DNA of 9,693 nt from Oscillospiraceae bacterium (GTDB lineage: Bacteria > Bacillota > Clostridia > Oscillospirales > Ruminococcaceae), in the NCBI GenBank assembly GCA_016297165.1, contig JAEDHF010000070.1:1-9693 (forward strand). Reading direction: 5' to 3'. The position numbers and the translations under genes were made by a program. Below are positions 5,750 through 9,693 of this stretch, piece after piece. How positions within the stretch are numbered: the first letter of the stretch is position 1; every line of letters begins with the position of its first letter. The notes beneath the pieces are model-generated. The model worked only from the letters and a program-made list of their open reading frames with translations, was not told the origin of the DNA and did not search any database.

Positions 5750-7729
5750 TTATATTTTATATTTACGAAGGGAATCGTTGAGCATTTCCACCTGCTTATC
5801 AAGCTCCTCGCTGGCGGCGGCGCTTTCCTCGGCGGTAGCGGCGGTGGTATGAACCACTCCCGAAACCTCGCCAAGCTTGGACACAATACCCGAAAGCTGA
5901 GCCTTCTGATTTTCCGTTACATCGGAGATTTCCGTTACGCTCTTTTCGATAAGGATGGTGCGTTCAACTGCCGCGGAGAGAAGCTCTGCTGTCTCGTTGG
6001 CAAGCTTTTTACCTTCCTCAATAACGCTTACCGTTTCAGCGATAAGGCTGTTGGTGGTGTTGGACGCCTCGGCAGATTTGCTTGCAAGGTTTCTTACCTC
6101 GTCGGCAACAACCGCAAAGCCCTTTCCTGCTTCTCCTGCACGAGCCGCTTCAACAGAAGCGTTAAGGGCAAGAATGTTGGTCTGGAAGGCGATGTCCTCA
6201 ATTGTTGTATTTATCTTTACAATCTTATCGGCAGAGGTCGCAATATCAAGCATAGCCTTTAAAAGCTCGTCCATTTTTTCGTTGCTTTCCTTGACTATAT
6301 CTGCGGTATTTTTTGTTTCAAGCTTAGCGGCGCCCGCATTATCCGCCGACTCGGCAACCTTCCTTGCAATATCCTCGATATTGCTTACCACGTCGTTTAT
6401 GAGGGCGGTTTCTTCCGAAACAGCTCCGGCAAGCTCGGTAGCTCCCGAGGCTACGCCTGTCGAACCGCCCGAAATCTGAGTAGTGGCGGAATTTATCTGT
6501 GAGAATGTGTTGATAAGTGCCTGCTGGATAGACTTAAGAGAGTTTCCGATAGCGACGAATTCGCCCACGAATTCGGTATCTATGCTTTCTGTAAAATCGC
6601 CCTCGGACATAAGAGCAAGGCTTCTTCCTATCTCGTTAATGTAGGATTTAAGGGCAATATTCGTCTCCCGAAGCTCGTAAAAGATTACGCCAACATCGTC
6701 GTTTACAACAGTCGGATAATCGTGGTCGAGCTTACCCTGCGCCATTTCGGAAACGATAGCTTCAATTTTCGCCAGGGGCTTAAGGCGGCGGGAGAATTTA
6801 ATGAAAAGGAATATTCCGCCGATTATCATGCCCGTAATTCCGAGGGTTACGAGGGTCGTGATATGGGAGGAAACCTGTCTGAACGCTTCGTTATAGTCGG
6901 CGGCATAGATAATTTTCCAACCCGAATCTCCGAGAGGGACGATAGGGAAGAATCTCGTTACTCCGTCGTAATCCTTATCCTGGACGATTTCGCCGGTAGA
7001 AGCGGCGGCGAGAATCTTTTCATACAGGGGAGAAATATCCGTTAATGCAGTAATTTTTTCACTTGTGCCATTAAGCTGATGATTAAAGGAGGAATCCTTT
7101 GTATGCACTACTACGTTATTGTCGGCGTCAACAAGAACAGCGTAGCCGTTTTCGTCCACCTTAAGATTTTCCGTAATTCCGATAAGCTCCGTTACGTCAA
7201 TATCAATACCGCAGCAGCCTGCTGAAGCTCCGTCCTTCTTAACCGGGCAAGCCATAGTAATAACGACTTTTCCGGTAACTGCGTCGATATAGGGCTCGGT
7301 AAGAATAACTCCGCCCTCGGAAACTGCACGTTTATACCAGTCCCTGTCCTGTGGCACGTAATCGTCGCCGCAGGGATAAAGCCCTGCAATCATAAGGGGA
7401 GCTTCCGATTCCCATGCTAAATAGCAGTCGAGAATGTTGTCGGAAAGGGATAAAACGGCGTCCTTTAGATAAGTCTGAAGCTCGTCGCCATGAAGGTCGG
7501 TAACCGCCGCAGTAACGGCAAGATTTTCCGTAATAGCCTTATGCTTCGTTATCCAGGAGTTCATTTCGTTGGACTCAGCCGAAACGGTATGATAGAAATT
7601 CTGCTTCAATACGTCGACATATCTTATATTGACGGTCGTACTGAAGGGAACGCTTACCGCAAGCAGAGCGATTACGAGAGTGCATATACTTGAAAGGATA
7701 ATGCTTTTCATAAGACTTTTCTTTTTCAT
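5750..7729 (-). CDS. Methyl-accepting chemotaxis protein with amino-acid-type dCache sensor
   Basis: This 659-residue chemoreceptor signals to CheA/CheW to bias flagellar rotation. It has a short cytoplasmic start (MKKK), membrane segment 1 at about 7-30, an external double-Cache sensor at about 35-285, membrane segment 2 at about 290-311, HAMP-type linker helices at about 312-410, and a signalling coiled coil. The conserved hairpin tip lies around 510-555 and includes FQTNILALNASVEAARAG. In the membrane-distal Cache module Y124, R129, W131, Y147, D149 and D176 occur with the same spacing I recall for the ligand residues of Pseudomonas PctA (Y121, R126, W128, Y144, D146, D173). The likely ligands are therefore amino acids. 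There is no C-terminal CheR/CheB-tethering pentapeptide. GAGG lies 7 bases before the start. A terminator follows, so it is probably monocistronic. No other chemotaxis genes are in the window. Confidence 0.95.
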   Translation of the reverse strand: MKKKSLMKSIILSSICTLVIALLAVSVPFSTTVNIRYVDVLKQNFYHTVSAESNEMNSWITKHKAITENLAVTAAVTDLHGDELQTYLKDAVLSLSDNILDCYLAWESEAPLMIAGLYPCGDDYVPQDRDWYKRAVSEGGVILTEPYIDAVTGKVVITMACPVKKDGASAGCCGIDIDVTELIGITENLKVDENGYAVLVDADNNVVVHTKDSSFNHQLNGTSEKITALTDISPLYEKILAAASTGEIVQDKDYDGVTRFFPIVPLGDSGWKIIYAADYNEAFRQVSSHITTLVTLGITGMIIGGIFLFIKFSRRLKPLAKIEAIVSEMAQGKLDHDYPTVVNDDVGVIFYELRETNIALKSYINEIGRSLALMSEGDFTESIDTEFVGEFVAIGNSLKSIQQALINTFSQINSATTQISGGSTGVASGATELAGAVSEETALINDVVSNIEDIARKVAESADNAGAAKLETKNTADIVKESNEKMDELLKAMLDIATSADKIVKINTTIEDIAFQTNILALNASVEAARAGEAGKGFAVVADEVRNLASKSAEASNTTNSLIAETVSVIEEGKKLANETAELLSAAVERTILIEKSVTEISDVTENQKAQLSGIVSKLGEVSGVVHTTAATAEESAAASEELDKQVEMLNDSLRKYKI

Positions 7730-7849
7730 ATAATTTCCTCGTTTAAGTAAATTAGTATATTTTACGAATTAACGCACAAAACAGAGTAGGAAAATACCGC
7801 TAAATATCAGGGGCAAAATCAGCGTTTTTTCGACTTTTTCCATAATATT
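7730..7849 (-). other. Leader region of the chemoreceptor mRNA, possibly structured
   Basis: About 115 bases separate the predicted transcription start from the chemoreceptor start codon. On the minus strand GGAAAA (7836-7841) can pair with TTTTCC (7789-7794). Inside them CGCT (7821-7824) can pair with AGCG (7798-7801). The helices are short, and I could not match them to a known riboswitch, including the c-di-GMP class often found before chemoreceptors. Confidence 0.3.
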
Positions 7850-7878
7850 ACATTACCACAATTCCGTTTATATGTCAA
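7850..7878 (-). promoter_or_regulatory. Candidate promoter of the chemoreceptor gene
   Basis: A perfect TTGACA (7873-7878) is 17 bases from TAATGT (7850-7855) on the minus strand. The -10 match is weak, so activity may be modest or may rely on another factor. I saw no obvious flagellar sigma (sigma-28 type) promoter in this interval. Confidence 0.6.
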
Positions 7879-7903
7879 GAATATTTTTTAAGGCAGACCA
7901 GAA

Positions 7904-7939
7904 AAAGAAAAAAGCCGTAAGCTTAATAGCTCACGGCTT
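7904..7939 (-). terminator. Intrinsic terminator of the tRNA cluster
   Basis: On the minus strand AAGCCGTGAGC pairs with GCTTACGGCTT (one G/T mismatch or wobble) around TATTAA. TTTTTTC follows. It starts just after the CCA end of tRNA-His and closes the three-tRNA transcript before the chemoreceptor promoter. Confidence 0.9.
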
Positions 7940-7941
7940 AG

Positions 7942-8020
7942 TGGGGTGGGAAGTGGGATTCGAACCCACGATCTTCAGTGCCACAAACTGACGCGTTAGA
8001 CCAGCTACGCTATACCCACC
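7942..8020 (-). tRNA. tRNA-His (anticodon GTG)
   Basis: A full cloverleaf folds. The anticodon stem TCAGT/ACTGA holds the loop TTGTGGC, giving anticodon GUG. The T arm is GTGGG-TTCGAAT-CCCAC and the D stem is GCGT/ACGC. The extra 5' G (8020) faces C73 (7945), the identity element of tRNA-His. CCA is encoded (7942-7944). One acceptor pair, 6:67, is a U-U mismatch. It is the last of three tRNAs in the transcript. Confidence 0.96.
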
Positions 8021-8029
8021 ATATCCTGT

Positions 8030-8106
<77 letters not shown>

Positions 8107-8138
8107 ACGAAAACAGGAAATAGGTTTATAAAAACCAA

Positions 8139-8212
8139 TGGAGCGGGTGATGGGAATCGAACCCACGTGTTCAGCTTGGAAGGCTGACATTCTACCATTG
8201 AACTACACCCGC
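8139..8212 (-). tRNA. tRNA-Gly (anticodon TCC)
   Basis: The acceptor GCGGGTG pairs with the 3' strand CACCCGC. The anticodon stem TCAGC/GCTGA holds the loop CTTCCAA, giving anticodon UCC. The T arm is GTGGG-TTCGATT-CCCAT, U73 is the discriminator, and CCA is encoded. It is the first tRNA after the cluster promoter and has the short length usual for tRNA-Gly. Confidence 0.97.
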
Positions 8213-8231
8213 ACTCATTTAATGCCTTATT

Positions 8232-8260
8232 ATTATATCACCCATATATGGTTTTGTCAA
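8232..8260 (-). promoter_or_regulatory. Sigma-A promoter of the tRNA cluster
   Basis: A perfect TTGACA (8255-8260) and a perfect TATAAT (8232-8237) are separated by 17 bases on the minus strand, about 20 bases before tRNA-Gly. This is a strong promoter, as expected for stable RNA. Confidence 0.93.
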
Positions 8261-8319
8261 TACCTTTTTGAAAAAAATTTCTTATGCCGCTTTTTTATGG
8301 AACAGCGCCCTGTTGTTTA

Positions 8320-8348
8320 TTGAAATTTAATACAGAATATGGTATAAT
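8320..8348 (+). promoter_or_regulatory. Sigma-A promoter of the DUF4317-family gene
   Basis: TTGAAA (8320-8325) and a perfect TATAAT (8343-8348) are 17 bases apart on the plus strand, 33 bases before the start codon. It diverges from the tRNA promoter, with 59 bases between the two -35 boxes. Confidence 0.88.
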
Positions 8349-8381
8349 CGGGTACAAGACACCGAGAAAGGAATATATAAA

Positions 8382-9557
8382 ATGAATAAGAAAGAGCTAT
8401 CCGACCTTAAAAAGAATTTCAGCGATAAATGCGGCTTTTTTACCTTTAACCATATTTTAAGAGCCTTTATCGACGCAGATAAAAATGTTAAATACAGCGA
8501 CCACAGGCTTTTCGGACTTCTTCCTCCCGATGAGCAGGAGCTTCTTATGCTGTCCCTTAAAAAGGGACTTAGCGGTACTCTTGGAAAGAATATCGTTGAA
8601 TATTCTTTTCCGAAGGAGGCATACGGCGAGGGCGGCTCACAGAAGATACTCTTCGATACCTTAAGAGGTAAGCTCGAGGTCGAGGAGCGAAACAGGAAAT
8701 TTCTCAATAATATTACTGCCCACATCGACTACGTTTCAACCTTTGCGGTAATCTGTGCACACTGCACCTACACGCTTTTCAGAAAGAACAGAAACGACGA
8801 ATTAACCGAGGATAACAGCGACTATAACTTTATCCTTACGGTGTTCTGTCCCGTTGAAATGGCGGAGGATACCCTGATTTTTGATGATGAGGCTAACGAT
8901 ATCCGAAAAAAGAGCAAGAAGGACAGGGTTATAAGCCTTAGCCCCGACGACGGCTTCTTATTCCCCGTACTTACGGGTAACGAGCCCGACGTTAACGGCG
9001 TTCTATGCTATTCCTCCAAGCCTGCCAACCCCAACCGTTCCCTTATCGAGGACGTCCTCGGCTGTGAGCTTACATATACTGCAAAAGGGCAGAAGGAGGT
9101 TTTCGGAAAGGTTCTCGGCGAAATCGTGGGCGAGGAGCTTGACTACACCATAATTACAAAGGTCAACGAGAAGATAAACGAGGAGATAAAGGAGCACCGC
9201 TTCGACGAGAAGCCTGCCGTTATTGACGATATAAAGCTTCGGGATATTCTCTATGATTCGGGGGTAAGCCGTGAAAGGCTTCAGGACGTAAAAACTGCCT
9301 TCAACAATACTGTAGGAGATAAGCCCCTTACGGCAGTAAACCTCATTAGCCCGAAAACCGTTATTTCTACTCCCGATATTACCGTAAATATAAGCAAGGA
9401 CGCTACCGATAAGGTTCGTCCCTCTCTTATCGGAGGTAAAAGGTGTCTCGTTATCGACCTTGACGACCCCAATGTGGTAATTAACGGACTGCCTACTACT
9501 ATTACTATGGCAGGAGAAGAGGACGAGGAGAAGGAGCCTGTAGGAGCGGCGGAGTAA
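8382..9557 (+). CDS. DUF4317 family protein of unknown function
   Basis: This 391-residue soluble protein has no signal peptide or membrane segment. I recognise it as DUF4317, a family of about 370-400 residues known mainly from Clostridia, from the N-terminal MNKKEL, the LSGTLGKN stretch (63-70) followed by SFPKEA, FCPVEM (155-160), and DDGFLFP (189-195) in the middle. The tail (about 378-391) is strongly acidic (GEEDEEKE). AAAGGA lies 9 bases before the ATG at 8382, and the gene has its own promoter, so it is probably monocistronic. It is transcribed away from the tRNA cluster, and nothing beside it suggests a role. The function is unknown; the family call rests on recall of the pattern, not on a search. 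Confidence 0.82.
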   Translation: MNKKELSDLKKNFSDKCGFFTFNHILRAFIDADKNVKYSDHRLFGLLPPDEQELLMLSLKKGLSGTLGKNIVEYSFPKEAYGEGGSQKILFDTLRGKLEVEERNRKFLNNITAHIDYVSTFAVICAHCTYTLFRKNRNDELTEDNSDYNFILTVFCPVEMAEDTLIFDDEANDIRKKSKKDRVISLSPDDGFLFPVLTGNEPDVNGVLCYSSKPANPNRSLIEDVLGCELTYTAKGQKEVFGKVLGEIVGEELDYTIITKVNEKINEEIKEHRFDEKPAVIDDIKLRDILYDSGVSRERLQDVKTAFNNTVGDKPLTAVNLISPKTVISTPDITVNISKDATDKVRPSLIGGKRCLVIDLDDPNVVINGLPTTITMAGEEDEEKEPVGAAE

Positions 9558-9578
9558 AGGAGAAGACGAGATATCAGA

Positions 9579-9623
9579 AAGGGGCGCTGTCCCTTAACCC
9601 CGCAACCCTTTTGGAAAAGGGTT
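9579..9623 (+). repeat. Two tandem hairpins after the DUF4317 gene, dispersed-repeat type
   Basis: AAGGG/CCCTT (9579-9583, 9591-9595) forms a small hairpin. Eight bases later AACCCTTTT and AAAAGGGTT (9604-9623) form a perfect 9-bp stem with a GG loop. Neither is followed by a U-run on the plus strand. The GGGGCGCTGTCCCTTAACC style resembles short dispersed intergenic repeats that I recall from Clostridia genomes. It may also act as an mRNA 3' end structure. Confidence 0.5.
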
Positions 9624-9667
9624 GATCGAAAACTTCAATACTTAATGTCTGCTCATCAACTTCTGAA

Positions 9668-9693
9668 AGGCTTTAAAATAATGAAAAAAGCCT
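9668..9693 (+). terminator. Possible terminator hairpin cut by the window end
   Basis: AGGCTTT (9668-9674) pairs perfectly with AAAGCCT (9687-9693) around a 12-base AT-rich loop. The second arm ends exactly at the last base of the window, so a U-run cannot be checked. It could end the DUF4317 transcript, or a minus-strand gene outside the window. Confidence 0.5.

Noticed and set aside
5849..7045. Plus-strand open frames (5849-6262, 5955-6479, 6722-7045) opposite the chemoreceptor
   Set aside because: They are antisense to the conserved signalling and HAMP regions. The repeated Ala/Ser-rich character of the 5955 frame is a mirror of the coiled-coil codons.
7798..7830. Plus-strand terminator CGCT...AGCG followed by TTTTTT
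   Set aside because: The stem is only 4 bp and no plus-strand transcript leads into it. The T-run is more simply part of the chemoreceptor leader region.
7741..7860. A c-di-GMP (GEMM) riboswitch before the chemoreceptor
   Set aside because: The conserved GEMM sequence blocks are not present, and the visible pairings do not match its architecture.
8138..8323. A 61-codon plus-strand open frame beginning MERVMGIEPTCSAWK
   Set aside because: Its first part is the complement of tRNA-Gly. This is a well-known spurious protein produced by translating antisense tRNA sequence.
8327..8725. A 132-codon minus-strand open frame opposite the start of the DUF4317 gene
   Set aside because: It overlaps the DUF4317 coding start and promoter, and its translation matches nothing I recognise. 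The plus-strand frame has a promoter, ribosome site and family pattern.

Overview
The window reads as a chromosomal segment of a low-to-mid GC, gut-associated, motile Clostridia member (Oscillospiraceae/Ruminococcus-like is my best guess). The reasons are T-box riboswitches, a DUF4317-family protein, a bile salt hydrolase, consensus TTGACA/TATAAT promoters with 17-nt spacers, and strong Shine-Dalgarno sites. The genus call is inference. Everything except the last gene lies on the minus strand.

Layout from right to left, which is the direction of minus-strand transcription. A DUF4317-family gene (8382-9557, +) is transcribed away from a three-gene tRNA cluster (Gly-TCC, Arg-TCT, His-GTG; 8212 down to 7942, -). 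The tRNAs have their own promoter and a strong terminator. Next is a methyl-accepting chemotaxis protein (5750-7729) whose dCache sensor carries the residue pattern of amino-acid-binding receptors, followed by its terminator. Then come a bile salt hydrolase (4664-5638), a tryptophan synthase beta chain (3039-4259) behind a tryptophan T-box, and a fused TIM-barrel/acyl-CoA synthetase gene (80-2602) behind a second T-box. A terminator at 34-68 ends the series.

The most interesting part is the left half. Two consecutive single-gene units each have their own promoter and T-box, so both appear to be induced when a specific tRNA is uncharged. For trpB the specifier is clearly UGG (Trp), and the antiterminator bulge UGGC fits the G73 of tRNA-Trp. 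No trpA lies beside it, so recapture of free indole is plausible. The second T-box controls a fatty-acid-type acyl-CoA synthetase rather than an obvious amino acid gene. Its bulge is UGGU (expects A73), and its best specifier candidate is CUC (Leu). A coherent but unproven reading is salvage of a carboxylic acid, for example isovalerate through isovaleryl-CoA to leucine by reductive carboxylation, as known physiologically for ruminococci. In that reading both units would make amino acids from intermediates taken up from the gut.

The bile salt hydrolase and chemoreceptor fit life in an animal gut. I found no mobile elements, CRISPR arrays, phage genes or frameshifted genes.
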